Shown here: positions 44,943 through 54,662 of the stretch, one piece after another
Position numbering within the stretch: position 1 is the first letter of the stretch
How the letters are laid out: each line of letters opens with the position of its first letter
From: Leptolyngbya sp. FACHB-8
GTDB lineage: Bacteria; Cyanobacteriota; Cyanobacteriia; Elainellales; Elainellaceae
Assembly: GCF_014695575.1 (NCBI RefSeq)
Contig: NZ_JACJOO010000047.1
Coordinates: forward strand, 85,509-149,508
Direction: 5' to 3'
Length of the DNA: 64,000 nt
Translations under genes and position numbers: made by a program
Notes under the pieces: generated by a model
What the model saw: only the letters and a program-made list of their open reading frames with translations
Told to the model about the DNA's origin: nothing
Database searches by the model: none

Positions 44943-46235
44943 ATGGTTGCTACCCTTGCCCTCATTGCTCACGATGCGAAAAAAGACGAGATTGTTAGTT
45001 TCGCTCAGCAGCACAAGCCCATTCTCAGTCGCTATCGCCTGATTGCCACAGGCAACACAGGCCAACGAATTGAGCAAGCGACTGGACTAACAGTGGAGCG
45101 TATGGCCTCGGGGCCGCTGGGAGGTGACACGCAGATCGCCGCTGAGGTGGTTTCGGGTCATGTGGTACTTGTGGTGTTTTTGATGGATCCCCTCTATGCC
45201 CAGCCCCACGAACCCGATATCCAGGCCTTGCTACGAGTCTGCAATGTAAATGACGTACCCCTGGCGACCAATCTTGCGACTGCCGAGATTCTCGTCTCAA
45301 TGTTGGGCAAAAAGTCTATTGCAGACTTGATCTTCAACCCCATGTCGGGTCAGGGCAATGCTGATCAGGAATTGAGTATTATCCGGCAGTTTTTGGATCC
45401 CCACTTCCATTTGCGGGTGCATGAGATGCAGGATGGGATGGATATTGTGGAAGTTACGAAGGAGGCGATCGCCAACGATTCCAGTCTGGTCATTGCCTCG
45501 GGGGGTGATGGCACCGTATCTGCGGTAGCCGGAGCGTTGATCAACACGGATATCCCCCTGGGCATTATTCCGCGAGGCACGGCCAACGCCTTTGCTGCTG
45601 CCCTGGGAATGCCTCGTCTTGCCCCCATTCGCAATGCTTGCCAGACCATCCTCAACGGCCACGTGCGTACGGTGGATGTGGCTCGGTGTAATGGTGTACC
45701 CATGATTTTGCTGGCCGGTATTGGGTTTGAGGCCGAAACCGTCGAGCTAGCTAACACTTCCTTGAAGGATCAGTGGGGGGCATTGGCTTACCTGGTGGCA
45801 GGTTGGCAAACGATCGATAAACAACAGTCCTTTGAAACCCGCATCGAAGCGGGAGGCGAGGTTTACACCTTTGAAGCGGGCAGTATCACCATTGCCAATG
45901 CCGCCCCGGCAACGTCGGTGCTGGCTCAGGGCGGTGGCCATGTAGCTCATGATGACGGCAAGCTGGATATTACTATTGCCTCTGCGGAAACCCGCCTACA
46001 GGGTGTGTCCACCATGCTCCGCATGTTTGGTGCGGCGATCGTAGGGACGGGAGTAGAGCAGCAGAACGTCGTTCATATGCAAACCGATCGTCTGACTGTG
46101 ATAACGGAGCCACCCCAAAAAGTAGTGCTAGACGGAGAAATGATTGGAACGACCCCCGTAGAGGTGGTTTGCATTCCCGGCGGCCTCAAAGTGCTTGCTC
46201 CGCCAGCGGTGACCGATAACCAGGGCAACTCATAA
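44943..46235 (+). CDS. Methylglyoxal synthase / diacylglycerol (lipid) kinase fusion
   Basis: The product of 430 residues joins two enzymes. Residues 1-120 match methylglyoxal synthase: LALIAHDAKKDEIV, GPLGGDTQIAAEV with the catalytic-type Asp, and FLMDPLYAQPHEPD with the second Asp and His. Residues 125-425 match DagK/YegS lipid kinases: NPMSGQGNADQEL, the nucleotide motif ASGGDGTVSAVAG near 185, IPRGTANAFA and the C-terminal VVLDGEMIGTTPVEV. The first half makes methylglyoxal from dihydroxyacetone phosphate; the second phosphorylates a lipid alcohol. Both use triose-phosphate or glycerolipid chemistry. Confidence 0.9.
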   Translation: MVATLALIAHDAKKDEIVSFAQQHKPILSRYRLIATGNTGQRIEQATGLTVERMASGPLGGDTQIAAEVVSGHVVLVVFLMDPLYAQPHEPDIQALLRVCNVNDVPLATNLATAEILVSMLGKKSIADLIFNPMSGQGNADQELSIIRQFLDPHFHLRVHEMQDGMDIVEVTKEAIANDSSLVIASGGDGTVSAVAGALINTDIPLGIIPRGTANAFAAALGMPRLAPIRNACQTILNGHVRTVDVARCNGVPMILLAGIGFEAETVELANTSLKDQWGALAYLVAGWQTIDKQQSFETRIEAGGEVYTFEAGSITIANAAPATSVLAQGGGHVAHDDGKLDITIASAETRLQGVSTMLRMFGAAIVGTGVEQQNVVHMQTDRLTVITEPPQKVVLDGEMIGTTPVEVVCIPGGLKVLAPPAVTDNQGNS

Positions 46236-46246
46236 AGCGTTTTTAT

Positions 46247-46287
46247 GTACGGTGTGGTGTACGAGGCGCGCCTACACCACACCGTAC
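46247..46287. repeat. Hairpin flanked by AAAGCGT direct repeats
   Basis: Arms GTACGGTGTGGTG and CACCACACCGTAC form the stem. AAAGCGT occurs at 46234-46240 and 46294-46300, a possible 7-bp target duplication of a 53-bp element. Confidence 0.5.
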
Positions 46288-46307
46288 GTTCTAAAAGCGT
46301 GTGCATA

Positions 46308-46344
46308 GCAAAGACCTGGTGTTCTAAGAACACCAGGTCTTTGC
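46308..46344. terminator. Terminator between converging fusion gene and RND permease
   Basis: Arms GCAAAGACCTGGTGTTCT and AGAACACCAGGTCTTTGC form a perfect 18-bp stem between two convergent genes and could stop both. Confidence 0.75.
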
Positions 46345-46360
46345 ATGTTGAACGGTAACC

Positions 46361-49300
46361 CTAAAACTTTCGAGTCGGAGCTTCCTGGGGCCCTACCTTT
46401 GGTAGCCGCAGCCTTCCTTGTCCCATTACATCCTCATGCACGACGATGTAGAAGCAGGGGATGAGAAATAGCGTCAGCACAGTGGCGATCGATAGCCCTG
46501 AGAACACAACGACCCCTAGAGGCTGTAGGAATTCAGAACCTTCACCCCAGCCCAAGGCCAGAGGAAACAAACCCACAACCGTTGTAATCGTTGTCATTAA
46601 AATGGGACGCAATCGTTCTGATGCGGCCTGGAGTACGGCGCTGCGATGATCTAGACCATCCGTTTCGCGTACCTGATTGGCCCGCTCAATCAAAATAATG
46701 GCATTGTTGACCACAATTCCCACCAGCAGGACGGCACCGACTACAACCATGGCCCCGATCGCCGTTTGAGTTAGATACAGCCCAAAAATGCTACCGGCCA
46801 CGGCCAACGGCACCGTCAACATAATTACCAGCGGGTCAAGCAACGAGTTGTACTGCACCGCCATCACAACAAACACCAGGAATGCTGCCAAACTCCCCAG
46901 CATAATCAATGCATTGCGAATTTCCCGATTGGTCGATTCGCTGGCACTCTGGAGCCGGCTTACCCCCTGCGGAAGTTCCAGGCTATCGATGGTGGCATTG
47001 ACCTGAGCGATCGCATCCCCCAAAGGCGCACCCTCGTTTAGCGTTCCCTCAATCAAAAACACCTGCCGCTGGTTAATCCGCTGGATTTCCCCTGGGGCAA
47101 CACCCTGTTCCACGCGGGCCACATCCCCCAGTCGTACCCATTGATTGCCATTGGTAAACAGGGGTAGCTGACGCAGTTGTTCCGGTTGTTGTAGACGATT
47201 GTTGGCGAGCTGAACGCGCACATCGACGAGGCGATCGCCCCGTTGCAGCTGCGTTGGCACCGATCCCTGGATAGCGGTTTGTACCGTTTCCCCAATATCC
47301 ACAGCAGTAAGATTGAGCTGGGAAGCGCGTTCCCAATCAGGGCGTACCTGCACCTCTGGCTGAGGAGGGTCGGCATCCGGGCTAAAGCGGGCCAGTTTTA
47401 CCCGTTCATCCAGGGCAGCCAATACCTGCTGCCCGGCCTGTTGGAGGGTTTCGGCATCGGGTCCCTGGAGTTGAATGTCAATGTCTGCTCGTACCGGGGA
47501 GTTATTGAATGACAAGCCGCGTACGTTTTCGGGGGTGACACGTAGGCGCGTATCCACCAAATTGAACTGGGCCATTTCCCGGTTCATGCGCTCCACAAAG
47601 GCTTCTAGATTTGTCCCCGGCTTTAGGCTAATGGTGCTGCTGGCCCGCAGAATGTTCTCGCTGGTGCTGCTGCCAAATAGGCCGCCGCCCGAGGTGCTAA
47701 ACACATAGGCCACTTCGGGTTGTTGAAGCAGCAAGTCATCAACTGCGGTCATCACCTTCCGGTTTTCCTCCAGGGAAGTGCCGGGAGGAAATTGCACCCG
47801 CAGTTGAGCCTGTCCAGTGTTGATGCGAGGCAGAATTTCTTGGGGAAGCTGCCCTCCCAGGAAGGTACTGCCGCCTCCCAGAATCAGGATGGCGATGGCA
47901 ATCACCCACCATCGATGCTGCAACACTCGAGTCAGCAATTGCCCGTAACGGCGAGTTACGCCCTCCAGCCGCAGACGAAATTCACGAAATAGCCATCGAT
48001 TGCTTATGCCGCTAGTGCGGGGAACGGCCAGGAGGCGGGCGGCGATCGCCGGAACCACGGTCAGGGCTACCAGCAGGGAAGCGGCAACGGCAAAACTAAT
48101 GGTCAAAATGAGGGGGTTAAACAGCAGAGCGAAGAATCCACCCAGGAGCAAGAACGGCACCACGGACACCAGATTGGTGGTAGTAGATGCCAGCAACGCC
48201 GATTCCAACTCACGGCTGCTCTCGGTCGCGAGTTCTATTGCACTATCCGAAACGGGTGGAGTAGAGCCGTTGACATCACTGGACGCATAGGCCGCTTCCA
48301 GGGAAAAGCGGCGGGTCATGTTCTCCAACATCACGATCGCGTTGTCCACCACAATTCCCACCCCCAGGGCCAGCCCACCCAGGCTGAAGATGTTGAGGGA
48401 GAGGCCAAAAAAGCCCATCAACACAATGGCTGTAAGACTGGCTAGCGGAATCGCCAGCACAATGATGAGGGTCTGACGCAGGGAACCCAGGAAGAAGAGA
48501 ACCGCGATCGCCGCCAGCAATGCCCCCGTTAACCCTGAACTGGTGACATTGGAAATCGAGTTACGGATAAAAACTGATTCATCCAGGGTGGGGGTTAGCA
48601 CCAGATCTTCTGGCACCAGGCCAGAGGTTCGCAGGAATTCTAGCCGTGCTTTTACCCCGTCTACGACTTCTATCGTGTTGGCTTCGGGCTGTTTCTGAAT
48701 GCTCACCTTGACCGCAGGTTGACCATTCAGGTTCACCTGCACCCGCTGTTCCTCGGTACCATCCACCACCTGGGCAAAGTCGCGCAGGTATACTCGCCCC
48801 AGGGCGGGGCTGGCTTCATCGGTGCCAAAGCCCAGGCTTCCAGCTGCCTCGAAGCTGATGTTCTCTAACTCCGCTGCGTTTTGAAAACGGCCCACAGTAC
48901 GAGTAAGGGTTTCATCGTCGGTTCCTTCCAGACGGCCTCCAGCAGTGTCCTGGTTCCGCTCATCGAGAGCATCCAACACATCGTTAAGCCCTATGCCCAG
49001 GGCCTGCATTCGGTCGAGATCCAGGTTCACCTGCACCTCTTCCTGCACTCCACCCGATACATCGACACTGGCAACCCCTGGCACCACCGTTAATTCTCGG
49101 GCCAGTTCTTCATCGGCGAATACCCGCAACTCCACATCCCGCAGCGATGGCGAGGAAAGCGCAAATTCGTACACAGGGAGCTGGGATGGCTCAAACTTGA
49201 ACAGGCGAGGTGGCTCAAGACCGGCCGGCAGTTCGCGCAAAGCCCGGTTAAGAGAAGCCGTAGCATCATTCAAGGCCTGATCGATGTCGCCACCGGGACG

Positions 49301-49585
49301 GAAGTATAAATCCAGACTAACCTGGCCCTCTCGGGTTTCTGAAAACACTTGCTCTACGCCATCCGTCGCTACCAGAGCTCGTTCCAGAGGGCGGGTGATT
49401 TCGTCTACAGCGACGGTGGGATCGATGCCGGGGGAAGTAACCCGTACCCCAATGCGGGGATAAGTGATGGAAGGCAACAGATCGACTGGAATTTGAACCA
49501 GGAAGAAGAAACCCAGAAGCAGAACCGTGAGGGCCAGCATCAGGGTGCCAATGTGCCGCCGAATTGCGAGGGTACTAAGACTCAT
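46361..49585 (-). CDS. RND efflux transporter permease (AcrB/MdtB-like)
   Basis: This 1074-residue inner-membrane pump expels substrates using the proton gradient. It starts MSLSTLAIRRHIGTLMLALT and has the typical two repeats of six helices with large periplasmic loops. Conserved parts are PGIDPTVAVDEITRPLERAL, LGGLALGVGIVVDNAIVMLE with the paired Asp region of helix 4 in function, and the second-half VGIVVNNAIILIERANQVRE. The ATG overlaps the adaptor's TGA (ATGA), so the two are translationally coupled. The outer-membrane channel gene is not adjacent. Confidence 0.95.
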   Translation of the reverse strand: MSLSTLAIRRHIGTLMLALTVLLLGFFFLVQIPVDLLPSITYPRIGVRVTSPGIDPTVAVDEITRPLERALVATDGVEQVFSETREGQVSLDLYFRPGGDIDQALNDATASLNRALRELPAGLEPPRLFKFEPSQLPVYEFALSSPSLRDVELRVFADEELARELTVVPGVASVDVSGGVQEEVQVNLDLDRMQALGIGLNDVLDALDERNQDTAGGRLEGTDDETLTRTVGRFQNAAELENISFEAAGSLGFGTDEASPALGRVYLRDFAQVVDGTEEQRVQVNLNGQPAVKVSIQKQPEANTIEVVDGVKARLEFLRTSGLVPEDLVLTPTLDESVFIRNSISNVTSSGLTGALLAAIAVLFFLGSLRQTLIIVLAIPLASLTAIVLMGFFGLSLNIFSLGGLALGVGIVVDNAIVMLENMTRRFSLEAAYASSDVNGSTPPVSDSAIELATESSRELESALLASTTTNLVSVVPFLLLGGFFALLFNPLILTISFAVAASLLVALTVVPAIAARLLAVPRTSGISNRWLFREFRLRLEGVTRRYGQLLTRVLQHRWWVIAIAILILGGGSTFLGGQLPQEILPRINTGQAQLRVQFPPGTSLEENRKVMTAVDDLLLQQPEVAYVFSTSGGGLFGSSTSENILRASSTISLKPGTNLEAFVERMNREMAQFNLVDTRLRVTPENVRGLSFNNSPVRADIDIQLQGPDAETLQQAGQQVLAALDERVKLARFSPDADPPQPEVQVRPDWERASQLNLTAVDIGETVQTAIQGSVPTQLQRGDRLVDVRVQLANNRLQQPEQLRQLPLFTNGNQWVRLGDVARVEQGVAPGEIQRINQRQVFLIEGTLNEGAPLGDAIAQVNATIDSLELPQGVSRLQSASESTNREIRNALIMLGSLAAFLVFVVMAVQYNSLLDPLVIMLTVPLAVAGSIFGLYLTQTAIGAMVVVGAVLLVGIVVNNAIILIERANQVRETDGLDHRSAVLQAASERLRPILMTTITTVVGLFPLALGWGEGSEFLQPLGVVVFSGLSIATVLTLFLIPCFYIVVHEDVMGQGRLRLPKVGPQEAPTRKF

Positions 49586-50865
49586 TGAGGTGCGGGTGAG
49601 GAAGTTTCCGAAAGGAGACTGAGTTTTACGGACTGGCCATCGGAGAGAGGGCCACTGCTGCGCGTCACTAGGGTTTCTCCCGGTTTGAGGCCACTGAGAA
49701 TTTCGACATTGCCGTTGGCGCGATCGCCTACTTGTACGGTACGGGCCACCACTTTAGGCGATTCTCCCGACTGATCCAGCACAAAAACCGTGGGCTCTGG
49801 CGCTTCCCCCAACTCCAGGGCTTGTTCAGATACCACTACCCGAGTTTGCGGACCACTCTGAAAGGTCACTCGGGCCAATAACCCACCTGTGATACGGCGA
49901 TCGCCATTGGGCACATAAATTTCCACCGGGACCAAGCGGGCCGCAGCATCAGCCGCAGGAGCAATGCGGGCCACTTGACCGCTAAAGGGGCGATCAGGAA
50001 AGGCGTCAAGCCGCACCTGCACCGATTGACCCACCGTTACTCTGGATAATTCCAGTTCTGAGACGGGTACGACCACCTTCACGCCACTGAAATCTCCCAA
50101 TTGCACCACTTCTTCTCCAGGGCGTACCAGATCGCCCGGTTGGCGCAATCGTTCTAACACCGCCCCATTAATGGGAGCTTTCAGAGTGGAATAGGCTCGG
50201 CGTTGGCCGACTTCTGCCACGGTTGCTTCCTGAGCAACGACTTGAGCCTGGGCCGCTCTGACGGCTTGCTGGCGTGTACGAACTTGCTCTTCGGCAGACC
50301 GTAATGCTTGCTCAGCGGCTAAACGCTCAGTTTGGGCTTGCTCGGCCTGTTGTGTTGTCACCGCTCCATCGGTCGCGAGTTGCTGAAAGCGCTCGGCGTC
50401 GGCGATCGCCTGCTGCAACTGCACGCTGGCCTGGGCAGCCTGGGCTTGAGAGTTGCTGACCTCTGCCTGGGCCTGGGCTACCGCAGAACGACGAGAAGCC
50501 AGTTCTGCCTCTGCCTGGCGTAGGGAGGCGACCAGGAGGCGATCGTCAAGTTGCCCCAGGGCTTGACCCTGGCTAACGGTATCCCCCACATCTACAGCCA
50601 GGTTTAAGAGTTGGCCTTCTGTCTGGGCTCGTAGGGCTACGAGTCGGGCGGGTTGGGTTGTCCCTGTAAATTCTTTAGCGCTTTCGAGACTGCCAGTTTG
50701 GGCGATCGCCGTCTCCACCGATGTCGGTCCATCCTGAGACGGCCCGCCCCCCGGACGGGATTGGGCTTGGGTTTGGGGTTGTGAACCTACGGGTAAGCTG
50801 CAACTCACCGCAGAAGGTACCATCGCCAAGACCATCAGAACAGTTAACGGACGTGGAATAGCCAT
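49582..50865 (-). CDS. RND efflux periplasmic adaptor lipoprotein
   Basis: This 427-residue membrane-fusion protein links the RND permease to an outer-membrane channel. The N-terminus (PLTVLMVLAMVPSAVSC) ends in a lipobox-like AVSC, suggesting lipid anchoring. A lipoyl half-motif (ALRAQTEGQLLNLAVDVGDT) precedes a long Gln/Ala-rich coiled coil (about 115-215), then the second lipoyl half (YSTLKAPINGAVLERLRQPG) and beta-barrel segments (VTVGQSVQVRLDAFPDRPFS). It is first in a two-gene operon with the permease. Confidence 0.93.
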   Translation of the reverse strand: MAIPRPLTVLMVLAMVPSAVSCSLPVGSQPQTQAQSRPGGGPSQDGPTSVETAIAQTGSLESAKEFTGTTQPARLVALRAQTEGQLLNLAVDVGDTVSQGQALGQLDDRLLVASLRQAEAELASRRSAVAQAQAEVSNSQAQAAQASVQLQQAIADAERFQQLATDGAVTTQQAEQAQTERLAAEQALRSAEEQVRTRQQAVRAAQAQVVAQEATVAEVGQRRAYSTLKAPINGAVLERLRQPGDLVRPGEEVVQLGDFSGVKVVVPVSELELSRVTVGQSVQVRLDAFPDRPFSGQVARIAPAADAAARLVPVEIYVPNGDRRITGGLLARVTFQSGPQTRVVVSEQALELGEAPEPTVFVLDQSGESPKVVARTVQVGDRANGNVEILSGLKPGETLVTRSSGPLSDGQSVKLSLLSETSSPAPQ

Positions 50866-51110
50866 GCAGAATAACTCTGGGGATTAGCAGGAGTGAGCGT
50901 CGTGAAGAGGGGTTCTAATTCTGAGATTCTGCTTAACATTTTTATGATATTTTGCTGCCAACCTTACCGCTCATAGTTACCTTCCCCCTAAAGGTAGATA
51001 TTTTAATTGCAGTTGCAAAAAATGTTGAGGTTGGGGTGGGCGATCGCTAAATAACCCTACGGCTTTTCTATGAAATAAGGATGAAATGTAGAACATCCAC
51101 AAGGTGTTAT

Positions 51111-51256
51111 AGCCTGAGGCTTTTGAGGCAGGTACGTTACATGCAACGTACCTGCCTCAAAAGCCTCAGGCTGCTCTATATAACCCTTATCGAACTGGTG
51201 AGTGATGAGAGATGAATGGGACGAACCCCATCCATCTCTCATCACTCACCAGTTCG
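51111..51256. repeat. Two long palindromes upstream of the RND operon
   Basis: 51111-51172 is a 62-bp nearly perfect palindrome (arm starts AGCCTGAGGCTTTTGAGGCA). 51191-51256 is another with arms CGAACTGGTGAGTGATGAGA and its complement, ending 22 bp from the stop of the leftward TVP38 gene, so it can act as its terminator. Together they fill much of the 412-bp gap 50866-51277. Confidence 0.65.
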
Positions 51257-51277
51257 GAGCTGTATTAAGAATCCAGA

Positions 51278-51877
51278 TTAAATCAACGTTTCCAGCAGAC
51301 TGGTGCCTAGGTAGACGTAAGCGCCGACAATAAAGGGTGAACTCAAGAGCAACGCCAGGAAGAAATCTGGATAACGAATTTTAGTGAGCCCGACCGCATA
51401 ACTCACAATATCTTGAGCGAGGGGCATCACCATAGCCATGTAGAAGACGCTATGTTGGCTTTTGAGCTGGCGCGTGAGTCGATCCAACTGGATCACATTA
51501 CGTGCGCCAATAAACCGAGCGATGACCTTACGTCCATAGTGGCGAGACAGCAAGAAATTGAGGTGACATCCCAGCAAACATCCCAGCAGGCTGAGCCAAA
51601 ATCCATCAGCTCTACCAAATAGCGCACCGCTCAAAACATAGATAGAACTGCCACTCAGGGGCGCCACAACCAAGCTTACGGCACACAGCAAAATGTAAAC
51701 CAGGGGAGCCCAAACCCCTGCCCGGTGAACGTACTGTTGGGCATTTTCTAAACCGATGGCTCTCAGAATAAGTGCCATCCCAACGTAAGTGACGGCCACT
51801 ATCAGGAGGGCCAGTAGAATTTTGCGGACGGGAATACCCGATTGCATCGTTAAACCATTACCGTGCCGATGGCCCAT
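51278..51877 (-). CDS. TVP38/TMEM64 (VTT-domain) membrane protein
   Basis: This 199-residue protein has about five helices. The VTT/DedA-like core contains YILLCAVSLVVAPLSGSSIY, GALFGRADGFWLSLLGCLLG and the RHYGRKVIARFIG segment, followed by YMAMVMPLAQDIVSYAVGLT. Related proteins are implicated in lipid scrambling or undecaprenyl-phosphate transport. The start could be the ATG at 51877 or MQSGIPVRKILL at 51847; neither has a good ribosome site. Confidence 0.85.
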   Translation of the reverse strand: MGHRHGNGLTMQSGIPVRKILLALLIVAVTYVGMALILRAIGLENAQQYVHRAGVWAPLVYILLCAVSLVVAPLSGSSIYVLSGALFGRADGFWLSLLGCLLGCHLNFLLSRHYGRKVIARFIGARNVIQLDRLTRQLKSQHSVFYMAMVMPLAQDIVSYAVGLTKIRYPDFFLALLLSSPFIVGAYVYLGTSLLETLI

Positions 51878-52030
51878 GATGAACCTAACAAAGGTGTAAC
51901 ATTTGCGTCAAACTTTAAAGGGAGGACCGGAAAGGTCACTTAGTTATGCAATCCCACTAAGCAATTCAACCTTTCTTGGGGTTGTTCAAGCACCCGCTAA
52001 ACGGGTGATAAGGGGAGGGACGAAAGACTG

Positions 52031-53422
52031 ATGTTGCAAGGCGACACTATTGCGGCGATCGCTACCGCCATTGTGCCCCAACAGGGGAGCGTGGGCATTG
52101 TACGCCTATCGGGGCCGGAGGCGCTGGCGATCGGCCGTACCCTCTTCCATCCTCCTGGCAAGCCACCCTGGGAAAGCCATCGCATTCTCTATGGCAATAT
52201 ACTCCAGCCCCGCACTGGCCAACTGATCGATGAGGGCTTGCTCCTGCTCATGCTGGCTCCCCGCTCTTACACCCGTGAGGATGTAGTAGAGTTGCACTGC
52301 CACGGTGGCATCATGGCTGTGCAGCAGGTGTTGCAGGCATGCCTCGAACTGGGGGCGCGGCTGGCCGAACCAGGCGAGTTCACCTTGCGGGCTTTTCTAA
52401 ATGGGCGAATTGATCTGACCCAGGCTGAAAGCATTTCAGATTTGGTGGGCGCGCGATCGCCCCAGGCCGCCCAAACTGCCCTGGCCGGATTGCAGGGGAA
52501 ATTGGCCCAGCCCATCCGTAGCCTCCGTCAAACTTGCCTGGACATTTTGGCAGAAATCGAAGCTCGCATCGATTTTGAGGAAGACTTACCGCCTTTGGAT
52601 GAGGCAGAAATTCAGATGCAACTGGCCCAGGTGCTCCAAACCGTAACCGACATTCTGGATACGGCTGATCGGGGGGAACTGCTCCGTAGCGGGTTGAAAG
52701 TGGCGATCGTAGGGCGTCCCAACGTGGGCAAGTCGAGCTTGCTGAATGCCTGGAGTCGCAGCGATCGCGCCATTGTCACTGACCTTCCCGGCACCACACG
52801 GGATGTCGTGGAGTCGCAGTTGGTGGTGCAGGGCATTCCTGTGCAAGTGCTCGATACGGCAGGCATTCGGGAGGCAGAGGATCGGGTGGAGCAGATTGGG
52901 GTGGAGCGATCGCGCCAGGCTGCCCAGGCTGCGGATTTAGTGCTCTTGACTATCGACGCCGAGCAGGGCTGGATGCCAGACGATGAAGCGATTTACCAAC
53001 AAATTACCAGTCCCGAGGAGAAGCGCCCACTGATTCTGGTCATTAATAAAATCGACCGGGTATCATCCAAATCGATTGACCCGGTGCCATACCCCAAAAA
53101 CTTTGCACAGGTCGTCTATACTGCCGCCGCTCTAAATCAGGGTATCCCGGATCTGGAAGAGGCTATCCTTCAGGCAGTGCAGCACCAGGCAGTGCAAGCA
53201 GCAAATCTGGATGTTGCCATTAACCAGCGTCAGGCCGCTGCACTACTTCAGGCCCAAAACGCTCTTCAGCAGGTGCAGGCTACCATCCAAAATCAACTCC
53301 CCCTCGATTTTTGGACGATTGATCTTCGCAGCGCCATTCAAGCTCTTGGAAGTATCACGGGAGAAGAGGTAACGGAATCTGTGCTCGATCGCATCTTCAG
53401 CCGCTTTTGCATTGGTAAGTAA
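52031..53422 (+). CDS. mnmE: tRNA modification GTPase MnmE
   Basis: MnmE with MnmG installs the cmnm5 group on wobble uridine 34 of certain tRNAs. The 463-residue product has the N-terminal formyl-tetrahydrofolate-binding domain ([14 protein letters not shown]), the CHGG motif, a helical domain and the inserted G domain from about 215. G1 is [10 protein letters not shown] near 226, G3 is DTAGIRE, and G4 is NKID. The C-terminus is FCIGK, with the catalytic Cys. GGAGG precedes the ATG. Confidence 0.97.
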   Translation: MLQGDTIAAIATAIVPQQGSVGIVRLSGPEALAIGRTLFHPPGKPPWESHRILYGNILQPRTGQLIDEGLLLLMLAPRSYTREDVVELHCHGGIMAVQQVLQACLELGARLAEPGEFTLRAFLNGRIDLTQAESISDLVGARSPQAAQTALAGLQGKLAQPIRSLRQTCLDILAEIEARIDFEEDLPPLDEAEIQMQLAQVLQTVTDILDTADRGELLRSGLKVAIVGRPNVGKSSLLNAWSRSDRAIVTDLPGTTRDVVESQLVVQGIPVQVLDTAGIREAEDRVEQIGVERSRQAAQAADLVLLTIDAEQGWMPDDEAIYQQITSPEEKRPLILVINKIDRVSSKSIDPVPYPKNFAQVVYTAAALNQGIPDLEEAILQAVQHQAVQAANLDVAINQRQAAALLQAQNALQQVQATIQNQLPLDFWTIDLRSAIQALGSITGEEVTESVLDRIFSRFCIGK

Positions 53423-53497
53423 GGGGATGTGCAACTTGGAATAGAACTAACAGAACCCTAGATTTTTGGGTTTTAAGTTGCATATTGCGGTGAGTAA

Positions 53498-53618
53498 GCT
53501 AAGTTCGGGTTAAGGGCGTTTTCGAGTGCCGCGCAACGCGCGGCACTCGAAAACGCTCATTTTGGCGTGCGCAAAGCGCACGCCAAAATGAGCACTTCAG
53601 CTTATCCCGAACTGAGGT
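53498..53618. mobile_element. 121-bp two-hairpin MITE, copy 2, with 7-bp target duplication
   Basis: It aligns without gaps to 31883-32003. TGAGTAA flanks it at 53491-53497 and 53619-53625 (an 8th base also matches). The first hairpin tip is GCAACGC and the second GCAAAGC. Three stem pairs differ from copy 1 by matched changes on both arms. Confidence 0.88.
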
Positions 53619-53638
53619 TGAGTAAGGTCAAATCCCGA

Positions 53639-53697
53639 TTGAATAGCCAGTAATAAGGATTATTACCATCTCACTATCCCTTATTACGGCTATTCAA
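53639..53697. repeat. Hairpin downstream of the methyltransferase gene
   Basis: Arms TTGAATAGCCAGTAATAAGG and CCTTATTACGGCTATTCAA pair with one mismatch. It lies 26 bp from the methyltransferase stop and may terminate it. Confidence 0.6.
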
Positions 53698-53723
53698 CCA
53701 AGTGCTATACAACTATTACTTCT

Positions 53724-54371
53724 CTAAGATTTTGTATTTCTTAGCAGAAATTGACAGCCGCAAGAGAAAGGATTTGGGCTTTCAATACGATGGTCTTGTA
53801 CTACTTCAATGGCTAAATTGCTTTGATAGATCAATTTGTCATAATCCATTAGCGCATTCCACTTAATTTTTCCGGTTGGAAAACCGATGTTTAATGCTGC
53901 ATCTTCAATTAACGCTTGCCATTTTTGGACCTCAGGATTCTGCGATTTGCAGTAATCAAGGATGGCAATCAGAGCATTGGATTTGGTGACTCGCAAAATT
54001 TCTTGTAGGGCACGCACTGGATTAGCAACAACGCATAGCGTAAATCCAGATGCCGCTGCATCAAAACTGTTATCAGCAAAATCTAAATTTTCGAGATTGG
54101 CTACTTTTAATGTGAGATCAGCCATGATGTTCTTCTTGCGGGCTTCCTGTAGCATCCCCTCGGAAAGATCTATCCCGGTAACTTGTACCCCAGCCGGATA
54201 AGCGGGAAGATTCAATCCGGTTCCAACAGCGGCATCCAGAACTGTTTGACCCGGCTGCAGATTTAATGTGCTAATAAACGGCTCTCGCTCGACGTGCCAG
54301 TAGCGCTGCATGATTGCTTCATACTCTGCCGCCCCATGGTCGTAGGTCGCGATAACCTGTTCGATTGGCAT
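53724..54371 (-). CDS. Class I SAM-dependent methyltransferase
   Basis: From ATG 54371 the product is 215 residues; a GTG 12 bases upstream is also possible. Motif I is VLDAAVGTGLNLPAYPAG, motif II is GIDLSEGMLQEARKK, and the ANLENLDFADNSFDAAASGF segment completes the UbiE/Methyltransf_11-like fold. The substrate cannot be inferred. Two Cys occur near the C-terminus (SCGCQFLL). It is followed by a palindrome and a 121-bp element. Confidence 0.85.
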   Translation of the reverse strand: MPIEQVIATYDHGAAEYEAIMQRYWHVEREPFISTLNLQPGQTVLDAAVGTGLNLPAYPAGVQVTGIDLSEGMLQEARKKNIMADLTLKVANLENLDFADNSFDAAASGFTLCVVANPVRALQEILRVTKSNALIAILDYCKSQNPEVQKWQALIEDAALNIGFPTGKIKWNALMDYDKLIYQSNLAIEVVQDHRIESPNPFSCGCQFLLRNTKS

Positions 54372-54459
54372 AAGACTACTCACTATCTAAATGTTGGAAG
54401 TCTAGCACCCAATTTCAAAGTTTTGATTACCCGGTAAGCAGCTCAGTCTAATTAAATAT

Positions 54460-54514
54460 AGGGTTTAGAAGGCTATGCTGACTATGAAGTGGTCAGCATA
54501 ACCTTCTAAACCCT
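54460..54514. repeat. Hairpin upstream of the methyltransferase gene
   Basis: Arms AGGGTTTAGAAGG and CCTTCTAAACCCT with an inner GCTGAC/GTCAGC pairing form a long imperfect stem 90 bp from the methyltransferase start. Confidence 0.55.
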
Positions 54515-54662
54515 GTGTGGTTTTATTCCTTACTTCTCTCATACTTTTGGGATTACTTAAAGCTGCTTCAATTTCTTAAATATTTTCTTAAGAAAAGAGA
54601 TATATGGCAGAGGAAATTTGCTATGAGATGTATTCAAAAGAATTATTTTTCAGAAAAAACTG

